A stretch of DNA of 64,000 bases from Pseudomonadota bacterium (GTDB lineage: Bacteria; Pseudomonadota; Alphaproteobacteria; Rhizobiales; Xanthobacteraceae). The notes beneath the pieces are model-generated. The model was not told where the DNA came from and made no database searches. It saw only the letters and a list, made by a program, of their open reading frames with translations. Position numbers and translations under genes: made by a program. Positions 37,902 through 46,346 of the stretch are shown piece after piece (position 1 is the first letter of the stretch; the number at the start of each line of letters is the position of its first letter). The stretch spans positions 1 through 64,000 of the forward strand of contig JAGXAJ010000007.1 in assembly GCA_018971625.1 (NCBI GenBank). Reading direction: 5' to 3'.

Positions 37902-40625
37902 ATGGCACATCAGCGCCACGACCCCGATAAGCGACCTTCGCCGGATGCGCTGCTGGAAACCGTCCGTCGCGAAAGCGACACGGCCGGGCGGCTCAAGATC
38001 TTTGTTGGCGCAGCCCCCGGCGTCGGCAAGACCTACGAGATGCTGCAGAGCGCGCATGCCAGGTTGAAGGCTGGTGCTGACGTGGTCATCGGCGTGGTCG
38101 AGACCCACGGCCGGGTCGAGACTGAGGCGCTGCTGCGGGGGCTTGAGATCATCCCACGCAAGCGCGTGAACTATAAAGACCAAATTCTCGAGGAGATGGA
38201 CCTCGATGCGCTGATCGCGCGACGCCCACAGATCGCACTGGTCGATGAACTCGCTCACAGCAATGCTCCCGGCAGCCGCCACCCCAAGCGCTATCTCGAC
38301 GTTGAGGAACTGCTGTCGCGCGGCATCGACGTTTATACTGCGGTCAATATCCAGCACATCGAGAGCCTCAACGATGTCGTTGCCCAAATCACCCATGTGC
38401 GGGTGCGGGAAACGGTGCCGGATTCGGTGTTCGACCGTGCCGATGCGATCGAGCTGATCGATCTCACTCCGGACGATCTGATCGCGCGGCTGAGGGAGGG
38501 CAAGGTCTACGTTCCCAAACAGGCGGAGCGCGCGCTGGAGCATTATTTCTCGCCCGGCAATCTGACCGCGCTGCGCGAGCTGGCGCTGCGTCGGACCGCC
38601 GAGTGCGTCGACGAGCAGTTGCTCACCCACATGCAGGCCAATGCGATCGCCGGGCCGTGGGCCGCGGGCGAGCGTATTCTGGTTTGCCTCAACGAGGACG
38701 CGCGCGCGGCTGGGCTCGTGCGCTACACCAAGCGCCTGGCGGACCGGCTGCACGCGCCCTGGACCGCCGTTAGCATCGAGACCCGGCGTAGCCTGCAATT
38801 GAGCGAGGAGCAGCGCGATCGGCTGGCCGATACGCTGCGGCTCGCCGAAGCGCTCGGTGGCGAAGCGGTGACCATTCCGGGCGTCGGTCGACGTATTGCG
38901 GATGACCTGATCGGCTTCGCGCAGGCCAACAACGTCACCCAGATCATCATCGGCAAGGCGACGCGCTCTTGGTGGTTCGAGATCATGCGCGGCTCGGTGG
39001 TGCATGATCTGGTGCGCCGCGCCGGCAATATCAGTGTCAATGTGATCGCCGGCGATGAACTGCCCGCGGAGCCCGTCGCTAAATCGGCGATGCAGACAGC
39101 GGCCCGGCCGCCGTCGTTCGATCCAAGGCCTTATCTGATGGCGCTCGCTGTCACGGCCGTCGGCCTCGGGGCTGCCGAGCTGATCCGGCCGATCTTCGGC
39201 GTCGAGAACGTCGATCTCGTGTTCCTGACTGCCGTGGTCAGCGTCGCGGTTCGCTTCGGCCTGGGGCCATCGCTGCTCGCCAGCGTTGCTGCCTCGCTCT
39301 GTTATAATTTCTTCTTCTTGCCGCCGGTCTATACCTTCACCATCACCGACCCGACCAATGTTGCGGCGTTCTTCTTCTTCATGCTGCTCGCGATCCTGGT
39401 CTCCAACGTCGCGGCGCGGGTCCGTACTCAGGCAATGACCGCGACCAGCCGGGTTCGCACCACGGAATCGCTGTATGCCTTTAGCCGCAAGCTCGCGGGC
39501 ACTGCCACGCTCGACGACGTATTGTGGGCAACGGCCTATCAGATCGCGCTGATGCTGAAGGTGAGGGTGGTGCTGTTGCTCCCCGAGGACGGCGTGCTGA
39601 CCGTCAAGACCGGCTACCCTCCCGAAGACCAGCTCGACGAGGCAGATCTTGCCGCCGCGAACTGGGCCTGGGGCAACGATCGCATCGCCGGGCGTGGCTC
39701 GGACACGCTGCCGGGCGCCAAGCGGCTGTTCCTGCCGATGCGGACCGGCCGCGGCCCGATCGGCGTGATCGGCATCGACGATGACCGGACCGGGCCGCTG
39801 CTGACGCCGGACCAGCGCCGCCTGCTCGGCGCACTGGTGGATCAGGGCGCGCTTGCGATCGAACGCGTGCTGCTGGTCGAGGACATGGACCGGGTCAAGC
39901 GCACGGTCGAATCCGACCGGCTGCGTTCGGCGCTGTTGACCTCGATATCGCACGATCTCAAGACGCCGTTGGCCTCGGTACTCGGCGCTGCCAGCACCCT
40001 GCGCGACCTCGGAAGCGGCCTTTCGGAGACCGAGAAGCGCGATCTGCTCGCGACCGTGATCGACGAGTCCGAGCGGCTCAACCGTTTCATCGCCAATTTG
40101 CTCGATATGACCAAGCTTGAATCGGGTGCAATCGTCCCCAACGCGACGCGCCAGGACGTTGGCGAGATCATCGGCAGCGTCTTGCGGCGTGCCAGCAAGA
40201 TTCTTTCCCATCATCGGGTTTCGCTCGAACTGGCCTCCGACCTGCCGATGCTGGAGCTGGACGCTGTTTTGTTCGAGCAGGTTTTGTTCAACCTGCTCGA
40301 CAACGCAGCGAAATATTCTCCCGTTGGCAGCACAATATCGATCCGGAGCCAGCGGGACAAAGCCTCGGTCGCATTGCAGATCGTCGACGAGGGCAGCGGC
40401 ATTCCGCCGACGGAGCTCGAAAGCGTGTTCGATAAGTTCTACCGTGCTCAGAAGGGTGACCATGTCCGCCCCGGCACCGGCCTCGGGCTTGCGATCTCGC
40501 GCGGTTTTGTCGAGGCGATGCACGGCACCATTTCGGCGTCCAACCGCGGTGATCGCAGCGGCGCGGTGCTGACGATCAGGCTGCCAGTTCCGGCCGAGAC
40601 CCATGCGCTGGATACCGCCGCATGA
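37902..40625 (+). CDS. kdpD: sensor histidine kinase KdpD
   Basis: N-terminal GAAPGVGKTYEML and DELAHSNAPGSRHPKRY; C-term SHDLKTPLASVLGAASTL. Confidence 0.96.
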   Translation: MAHQRHDPDKRPSPDALLETVRRESDTAGRLKIFVGAAPGVGKTYEMLQSAHARLKAGADVVIGVVETHGRVETEALLRGLEIIPRKRVNYKDQILEEMDLDALIARRPQIALVDELAHSNAPGSRHPKRYLDVEELLSRGIDVYTAVNIQHIESLNDVVAQITHVRVRETVPDSVFDRADAIELIDLTPDDLIARLREGKVYVPKQAERALEHYFSPGNLTALRELALRRTAECVDEQLLTHMQANAIAGPWAAGERILVCLNEDARAAGLVRYTKRLADRLHAPWTAVSIETRRSLQLSEEQRDRLADTLRLAEALGGEAVTIPGVGRRIADDLIGFAQANNVTQIIIGKATRSWWFEIMRGSVVHDLVRRAGNISVNVIAGDELPAEPVAKSAMQTAARPPSFDPRPYLMALAVTAVGLGAAELIRPIFGVENVDLVFLTAVVSVAVRFGLGPSLLASVAASLCYNFFFLPPVYTFTITDPTNVAAFFFFMLLAILVSNVAARVRTQAMTATSRVRTTESLYAFSRKLAGTATLDDVLWATAYQIALMLKVRVVLLLPEDGVLTVKTGYPPEDQLDEADLAAANWAWGNDRIAGRGSDTLPGAKRLFLPMRTGRGPIGVIGIDDDRTGPLLTPDQRRLLGALVDQGALAIERVLLVEDMDRVKRTVESDRLRSALLTSISHDLKTPLASVLGAASTLRDLGSGLSETEKRDLLATVIDESERLNRFIANLLDMTKLESGAIVPNATRQDVGEIIGSVLRRASKILSHHRVSLELASDLPMLELDAVLFEQVLFNLLDNAAKYSPVGSTISIRSQRDKASVALQIVDEGSGIPPTELESVFDKFYRAQKGDHVRPGTGLGLAISRGFVEAMHGTISASNRGDRSGAVLTIRLPVPAETHALDTAA

Positions 40626-41311
40626 GCGCCACGCCGGTCAAGGTTCTGGTCATCGATGACGAGCCGCCGATTCGCAAATTGCTGCGGATGGGCCTGTGCA
40701 CGCAAGGTTATGAAATTCTCGAGGCGCCCAGCGGCAAGGTCGCGCTGGAATTACTGACGCAAGATCCCGCGCTGATCATCCTCGATCTCGGCCTGCCGGA
40801 TATCAGGGGTCACGAACTGCTGCGCATGATCCGCGGGCGCAACGACGGCGTGCCGATCGTGGTGCTGTCGAGCCGCGACGACGAGGCCGGGAAGGTCCAG
40901 GCGCTCGATCTTGGCGCCGACGACTATTTGACGAAGCCGTTCGGGATGGACGAGCTTTTGGCCCGCATGCGCGCGGCGTTGCGGCATCAGCTGCAGGCTC
41001 ACGGCGAGCGGCCGGTGTTTCGCTCCGGCGACCTCTCGGTTGACCTGGTGCGCCGCATTGTCAGAGTCGGCGAACGCGACGTCAAGCTGTCGCCCAAGGA
41101 ATACGATTTGCTGCGCGTGCTGGTGCAGCACGCTGGTAAAGTCCTGACGCACCGCTTCCTGCTGAAGGAGTTGTGGGATGAGCTGACCGACGCGCAATAT
41201 TTGCGGGTCTATGTGCGCCAGCTGCGGCAGAAGATCGAGGCCGATCCCGAGCGCCCGCAATTCGTGCTGACCGAGACCGGCATCGGCTATCGACTGCGCG
41301 CGGCGGACTAG
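40622..41311 (+). CDS. kdpE: response regulator KdpE
   Basis: VLVIDDEPPIRKLLRMGL, OmpR-type winged helix; ATGA overlap with kdpD. Confidence 0.96.
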   Translation: MSATPVKVLVIDDEPPIRKLLRMGLCTQGYEILEAPSGKVALELLTQDPALIILDLGLPDIRGHELLRMIRGRNDGVPIVVLSSRDDEAGKVQALDLGADDYLTKPFGMDELLARMRAALRHQLQAHGERPVFRSGDLSVDLVRRIVRVGERDVKLSPKEYDLLRVLVQHAGKVLTHRFLLKELWDELTDAQYLRVYVRQLRQKIEADPERPQFVLTETGIGYRLRAAD

Positions 41312-41416
41312 AACTCGAAGCGTTGACCTCCATCCGCTTCCCACGTGAAGCATGGTTGCAAATTCGGAACCTTTATTTGATGCGATGATTGTTCCCGGCC
41401 AACCGGAGAATTGATC

Positions 41417-41641
41417 ATGGCACGAAGATATTCGAAGAAAGCTTCCTCCGACGTCAAACGCGCGATGAAGAAGCGCAAGGCGGGGACATTGAAGAGTGGG
41501 CGCTCGGGCCGAAAGGTAAAAAGCCGCAAGCAGGCGATCGCGATCGGGCTTTCCGAGGCGAGAGCCAAGGGCAAGAAGGTGCCGAAGAAAACGTCCAAGA
41601 AAAAATCCTCGAGGAAGCGGAAGGCAGCAAAGAAGAAGTAG
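41417..41641 (+). CDS. Lys/Arg-rich DUF6496-like protein
   Basis: MARRYSKKASSDVKRAMKKRKAGTLKSGRSGRKVKSRKQAIAIGLSEARAKGKKVPKKTSKKK. Confidence 0.75.
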   Translation: MARRYSKKASSDVKRAMKKRKAGTLKSGRSGRKVKSRKQAIAIGLSEARAKGKKVPKKTSKKKSSRKRKAAKKK

Positions 41642-41647
41642 TTCAAC

Positions 41648-41772
41648 CGTCATTCCGGGGCGCGCTCTTGCGCGAGCCCATCCATATCCCTTGTGGTTAA
41701 GTTCAACACAGAGCACTGCAACAGGGAGTATGGATTCCGGGCCTGCGCCAAGAAGCGCATCCCGGAATGACG
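41648..41772. repeat. dispersed palindromic repeat
   Basis: cgtcattccggggcgcgctc...gcgcatcccggaatgacg inverted ends. Confidence 0.6.
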
Positions 41773-41840
41773 ATCTTTGGGAGGAGAAGCTTTCGACGTA
41801 GATGCCCGCGTCAAGTCCGTGCGTGACGACTCATCCGAGA

Positions 41841-42722
41841 TCACCCCGCCTTGCGCTGGCGCGCCGTCGAGCGGTGCGCCTTTTTGGCAGGGCGGCGATG
41901 CGTCGGTCGCCGCGACGCCGGATGCGGGGCGCGTCTCGTCGATCCCTTGTGCTTCAGGCTCTGTTTCAGCGCATCCATCAGGCTGACTACGTTGTCGGGT
42001 TTTTCCTCGGGCTCGGCAGGCTTGATCGGCTTGCCGGAGGCCTTGCGCCGGACCAGCGCCTTCAGCGCGTCCTCGTATTCGTCCTTGAATTTCGAAGGAT
42101 CAAAATGCGCGGCTTTGGTTTTCAGGATATGGCCGGCCAGCTCGATCATGTCCTTTGAGATTTTCGGGTTCTTGATGTCGTCGAAATAATCGTCTTCGTC
42201 GCGCAGCTCGTAAGGGTATCGCAGCGTGGTGCCGAGCAGTCCCTTGCCGAGCGGTTCGATGGTGATGACGTGCTCGCGGTTGGTCAGCACGATGCGGGCG
42301 AGCGCGACGCGGTCCTGGTCCTTCATGGCGTCACGGATCACGGCGAAGGCGTCGGTGCCGGCCTTGCCGTCGGGCGCGATATAATAGGGATGATTGAGAT
42401 AGCGCTTGTCGATTTCTTCCCTAGGCACGAAACTGTCGATGTCGATCGTATGGTTGCTCTCGATCTGAACGGCTTCCAGCTCGTCTTTGTCGATCTCGAC
42501 AAATTCACCCTTTTTCAGCTCATAGCCGCGGCCCTTCTGGTCGCTTTCGACCACGTCGCCGGTCTCGGCGTCCACCATCTGTTGCCGCAGCCGGTTGCCG
42601 GTCTCCTTGTTGATCATGTGGAAGCGGGTCTTCTCGACTGAAGTCGAGGCCGGATACAGCAGCACCGGGCAGGACACGAGGGAAAGTTTCAGGGAGCCTT
42701 TCCAATAGGCGCGCGCAGCCAT
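41841..42722 (-). CDS. ku: NHEJ protein Ku
   Basis: MAARAYWKGSLKLSLVSCPVLLYPASTSVEKTRFHMINKETGNRLRQQMVD; Lys-rich C-term. Confidence 0.95.
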   Translation of the reverse strand: MAARAYWKGSLKLSLVSCPVLLYPASTSVEKTRFHMINKETGNRLRQQMVDAETGDVVESDQKGRGYELKKGEFVEIDKDELEAVQIESNHTIDIDSFVPREEIDKRYLNHPYYIAPDGKAGTDAFAVIRDAMKDQDRVALARIVLTNREHVITIEPLGKGLLGTTLRYPYELRDEDDYFDDIKNPKISKDMIELAGHILKTKAAHFDPSKFKDEYEDALKALVRRKASGKPIKPAEPEEKPDNVVSLMDALKQSLKHKGSTRRAPHPASRRPTHRRPAKKAHRSTARQRKAG

Positions 42723-42749
42723 TACAATCTCCGGATTGAGGGGATTTCT

Positions 42750-42775
42750 GGAACTTCCAACTGATCTTGCGGGTT
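42750..42775 (+). promoter_or_regulatory. EcfG-like promoter toward ligD (imperfect)
   Basis: GGAAC (42750-42754)-N17-GGTT (42772-42775). Confidence 0.45.
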
Positions 42776-42783
42776 TTCGTTCC
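42759..42783 (-). promoter_or_regulatory. EcfG-like promoter toward ku
   Basis: Minus strand GGAAC (42783-42779)-N16-AGTT (42762-42759), i.e. GGAAC-N17-GTT. Confidence 0.5.
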
Positions 42784-42830
42784 GGATGTTTGCTTGCTCT
42801 GCAAGCGCCGTCGTTTTTTGGAGTTTGGCC

Positions 42831-45551
42831 GTGCCCGCTGGAAGTCTCACCACGTATCGAAAGAAGCGTGATTTCGAAAAGACCGCCGAGCCCAGCGGCA
42901 CCGGCAAGGTAGCGTCGTCGAAGGAGCGGCGTTTCGTGATCCAGAAGCACGCGGCGACCCGGTTGCATTACGATCTGCGGCTGGAATTCGACGGCGTGTT
43001 CAAGTCCTGGGCGGTGACACGCGGCCCCTCGCTCGATCCGCATGACAAGCGGCTGGCAGTCGAAGTCGAGGATCACCCACTCGATTACGGCGATTTCGAA
43101 GGCACGATCCCCAAGGGTCAATATGGTGGGGGCACTGTGCAGCTCTGGGACCGAGGCACCTGGCATTCCGACGATCCCGAAAAGGGATTCAAAAAGGGCG
43201 ATCTGAAGTTCACGCTGGAGGGCGACAAGCTCCACGGCAGTTGGGTATTGGTGCGGATGCGTCATGACCGCAACGGCGGCAACCGCACCAACTGGCTGTT
43301 GATCAAACACCGCGACGAATTCGCGAGGGAAGGCGACGCCAACGATATTCTCGATGAAGATCAATCCGTCGCCTCTGGTCGCTCGATGGAAGAGATCGCC
43401 GAGGGCAAGGGCAGGGCGCCCAAACCGTTCATGACCGTCAAATCCGGTCGCGCCAGGGCCGATGCGGTCTGGCATTCGAACCGCGGCGAGGCCGCCGAGG
43501 CGCGTGCTGCAAACGGGAAGGGCGCGGCCAAGCCTCCGAAGGCGAAGCCGGCCGCCGCGAAGGCGAAAGGCAGGAAAGTCGCCGAGATGCCGGATTTCGT
43601 GGCGCCTCAGCTTTGTGCTTCGGTCGACCGTCCGCCCAATGGCGAAGGCTGGTGCCACGAGATCAAGTTCGACGGTTATCGCGTGCAATTGCGAGTCGAT
43701 AACGGCGAGGCCGTGCTCAAGACCCGGAAGGGGCTGGACTGGACCGACAAATTTCCGGCGATCGCAAAAGAAGGCACCGCACTGCCGGACATGCTGATCG
43801 ACGGCGAGATCGTGGCGCTGGATCACGACGGCGCGCCGGATTTCTCGACGCTTCAGGCGGCCATCTCCGACGGCAAGACCGATCGTCTGATCTTCTTTGC
43901 GTTCGATCTGCTGTTTGCCGAGGGCAAGGATCTGCGCCGCGTGCCGCTCGCCGACCGCAAGGCGCAGTTGAAGCGGATGCTGGCGGCGCGGGCCAACGGC
44001 AAAGTAAACGCAAAGGCAAAGGACCAATCAACCTCGATCCGCTATGTCGAACATTTCGAAAGCGGCGGCGACGCCATCCTGCAGTCGGCCTGCAAGCTGG
44101 CATTGGAAGGCATCGTTTCCAAGAAGCTCAGTGCGCCCTATCAGTCCGGCCGCTCCGACAACTGGACCAAGGCCAAGTGCCGTGCCGGGCAGGAAGTCGT
44201 TCTCGGCGGCTGGAAGACCACCAACGGCAAATTCCGTTCGCTGATGGCCGGCATCTATCGCGGCGGCCACCTCGCCTTTGTCGGCATCGTCGGTACGGGA
44301 TTTGGCCAGGACAAGATTCGTCGCATCATGCCGGCGCTGAAGGCGGCGGCTTCGGACAAGAGCCCGTTCGGCGGCAAGGATGCGCCGCGCAAGACCCGCG
44401 ATGTACATTGGCTCAAGCCTGAGCTGGTCGCCGAAATCGAGTTCGCCGGCTTCACCGATGCCGGCAATATCCGGCAGGCGGCGTTCAAGGGCTTGCGGCA
44501 GGACAAGCCGGCCAAGGAGATCGAGGCGGAGACACCGTCGATGGGCAAGGTCGCAAAGCCTTCCGCGAGAATGGCTGGCAAGACAGCGGGCAAGACGACA
44601 AGCAAGACAGCTTCAGGAAAATCCACGGCGAACGCCGAAGTGATGGGCGTGGTGATTTCAAAGCCGGACAAGGCGTTGTGGCCGGACGCCGGCGATGGCA
44701 AGGCCGTCACCAAGCTCGATCTGGCGCGCTATTACGAGGCGGTCGGCGAGTTGATGATCGATCATTTGAAGGGCCGCCCGTGCTCCGTGGTCCGTGCGCC
44801 GGACGGCATCAACGGCGAGACTTTCTTCCAGCGCCACGCCATGACCGGCATGTCCAATCTGCTGGAACTGGTCAAGGTTTCCGGCGATCGCAAGCCTTAT
44901 CTCCAGATCGACCGCGTCGAGGGCCTTGCCGCCGTGGCGCAGATCGGCGGCCTCGAACTGCATCCGTGGAATTGCGCGCCGGATACGCCTGATGTGCCGG
45001 GGCGGCTGGTGTTCGATCTCGATCCTGCGCCCGATGTCGATTTTGGCGACGTAATCGAAGCTGCCAAGCAGATGCGGCAGCGTCTGTCGGCCGTCGGTCT
45101 GGAGAGCTTCTGCAAGACCACCGGCGGCAAGGGGCTTCATGTCGTAACGCCGCTGCTCTCGGGCGCCAAGGACAAGGTGACGTGGAAAGAAGCCAAGGCG
45201 TTCGCGCAAGGCATCTGTCAATGGATGGCGCAAGAAGAGCCCGAGCGTTATCTGCTCAACATGTCGAAGAAGCTGCGCAAGGGCAAGATCTTCCTCGATT
45301 ATCTCCGCAACGACCGGATGTCGACCGCGGTTGCGGTGCTGTCGCCCCGCGCGCGTCCCGGCGCGACTGTCTCGATGCCGCTGACATGGCTGCAGGTGAA
45401 AGACGATCTCGATCCGAAGCGCTACACGGTCCGCACCGTGCCGGCCCTGCTCGCGAAATCCAGGGCATGGGTTGGATATGACGACGCGGCCTCGTCGATC
45501 AAGCCGGCGATCAAGAAGCTGGCAGACAAGAAGAGCGATAACGCTGCCTGA
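42831..45551 (+). CDS. ligD: multifunctional DNA ligase D (PE-LIG-POL order)
   Basis: Phosphoesterase [22 protein letters not shown]; ligase EIKFDGYR; polymerase domain [34 protein letters not shown] start likely. Confidence 0.95.
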   Translation: MPAGSLTTYRKKRDFEKTAEPSGTGKVASSKERRFVIQKHAATRLHYDLRLEFDGVFKSWAVTRGPSLDPHDKRLAVEVEDHPLDYGDFEGTIPKGQYGGGTVQLWDRGTWHSDDPEKGFKKGDLKFTLEGDKLHGSWVLVRMRHDRNGGNRTNWLLIKHRDEFAREGDANDILDEDQSVASGRSMEEIAEGKGRAPKPFMTVKSGRARADAVWHSNRGEAAEARAANGKGAAKPPKAKPAAAKAKGRKVAEMPDFVAPQLCASVDRPPNGEGWCHEIKFDGYRVQLRVDNGEAVLKTRKGLDWTDKFPAIAKEGTALPDMLIDGEIVALDHDGAPDFSTLQAAISDGKTDRLIFFAFDLLFAEGKDLRRVPLADRKAQLKRMLAARANGKVNAKAKDQSTSIRYVEHFESGGDAILQSACKLALEGIVSKKLSAPYQSGRSDNWTKAKCRAGQEVVLGGWKTTNGKFRSLMAGIYRGGHLAFVGIVGTGFGQDKIRRIMPALKAAASDKSPFGGKDAPRKTRDVHWLKPELVAEIEFAGFTDAGNIRQAAFKGLRQDKPAKEIEAETPSMGKVAKPSARMAGKTAGKTTSKTASGKSTANAEVMGVVISKPDKALWPDAGDGKAVTKLDLARYYEAVGELMIDHLKGRPCSVVRAPDGINGETFFQRHAMTGMSNLLELVKVSGDRKPYLQIDRVEGLAAVAQIGGLELHPWNCAPDTPDVPGRLVFDLDPAPDVDFGDVIEAAKQMRQRLSAVGLESFCKTTGGKGLHVVTPLLSGAKDKVTWKEAKAFAQGICQWMAQEEPERYLLNMSKKLRKGKIFLDYLRNDRMSTAVAVLSPRARPGATVSMPLTWLQVKDDLDPKRYTVRTVPALLAKSRAWVGYDDAASSIKPAIKKLADKKSDNAA

Positions 45552-45578
45552 AACAAGTCGTCCCTGAAACAAGTCGTC
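45547..45578. repeat. perfect 16-bp tandem duplication spanning the ligD stop
   Basis: cctgaaacaagtcgtc x2. Confidence 0.95.
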
Positions 45579-45626
45579 ATGGCTGGGCGCAAGCCCGGCC
45601 ATGAAGAAGACGCGAAGTGAGAGAAC

Positions 45627-45791
45627 TTACAGCCGGCCCATCAATAACAGGATTATCAGAATGATGACGATAAGACCGAGGCCGCCGCCGCCATAATAGC
45701 CGGTGCCGTAAAACGGTCCGCCACCGATGCCGCTGAAACCGCCAAGCAGCGCGATGATGAGAATAATGAGAATGATCGTTCCAATAGACAT
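45627..45791 (-). CDS. DUF3309-like small membrane protein (54 aa, not in ORF track)
   Basis: MSIGTIILIILIIALLGGFSGIGGGPFYGTGYYGGGGLGLIVIILIILLLMGRL. Confidence 0.85.
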   Translation of the reverse strand: MSIGTIILIILIIALLGGFSGIGGGPFYGTGYYGGGGLGLIVIILIILLLMGRL

Positions 45792-45838
45792 CGAATATCT
45801 CCTCCAGCCCGACAGTGGGCTCTGCCTTCAGCCGGAAA

Positions 45839-45863
45839 AACGAACGGGAACCGGTAAAGTTCC
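45839..45863 (-). promoter_or_regulatory. EcfG-like promoter for DUF3309 gene
   Basis: Minus strand GGAAC (45863-45859)-N16-CGTT (45842-45839), about 48 nt from the ATG. Confidence 0.7.
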
Positions 45864-45949
45864 GCTGTTGGCGCCGCTTAATTCGTCAAGCCCTTCCTAT
45901 CCAACCATGTGCAACTACATGGAGTTGGATCAAACAAAGGATTTGCGCG

Positions 45950-46273
45950 ATGTCCGCACCGCTTGTCGTTTCGATTCCGCACCGGCTTGGCCGCGACGAG
46001 GCCACGCGCCGGTTGAAGTCCGGACTGACGAGGGCCGCATCCAGCGTTCCCGTGCTGAAGGTCGATGAGGAGCGTTGGGACGGCGATCGCATGATCTTTC
46101 GTGTCCGTGCGCTGGGACAGGCAGCGTCGGGCCACCTCGATGTCGCCGACGATCACGTCCGGCTCGAAGTGACGCTGCCGTGGCTGCTGCAGCGATTTGC
46201 AGAGGTCGCGCAGGGCGCGATTCGCAGTCGGGGCACACTCCTGCTCACCAAGCGCAGCGATTCGACGCATTGA
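45950..46273 (+). CDS. polyhydroxyalkanoic acid system-type family protein
   Basis: MSAPLVVSIPHRLGRDEATRRLKSGLTRA...VDEERWDGDRMIFRVRALGQAASGHLDVADDHVRLEVTLPWLL. Confidence 0.7.
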   Translation: MSAPLVVSIPHRLGRDEATRRLKSGLTRAASSVPVLKVDEERWDGDRMIFRVRALGQAASGHLDVADDHVRLEVTLPWLLQRFAEVAQGAIRSRGTLLLTKRSDSTH

Positions 46274-46346
46274 TTTTGCTCCGCAGCAAGTAAAGAGCTG
46301 TGAAAAGGCGCGGGCGTTTTGCGGCGTGATTTGCCAGACTGTCCGG

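Noticed and set aside
37890-40604. 904-aa minus-strand ORF antisense to kdpD
   Set aside because: Shadow ORF; kdpD on the plus strand has all diagnostic motifs.
41357-41390. EcfG promoter for the DUF6496 gene (GGAACctttatttgatgcgatgattgtt)
   Set aside because: The GGAAC box is present but GTT is at N20; spacing does not fit.
42786-42830. Leaderless ATG start for LigD at 42786
   Set aside because: The extra 15 residues ([15 protein letters not shown]) are not ligase-like, and GTG 42831 has a ttggag ribosome-binding-like sequence upstream.
45847-45870. EcfG promoter for the PHA-type gene on the plus strand
   Set aside because: GGAAC-N15-GTT is two bases too short; the minus-strand arrangement fits the consensus instead.
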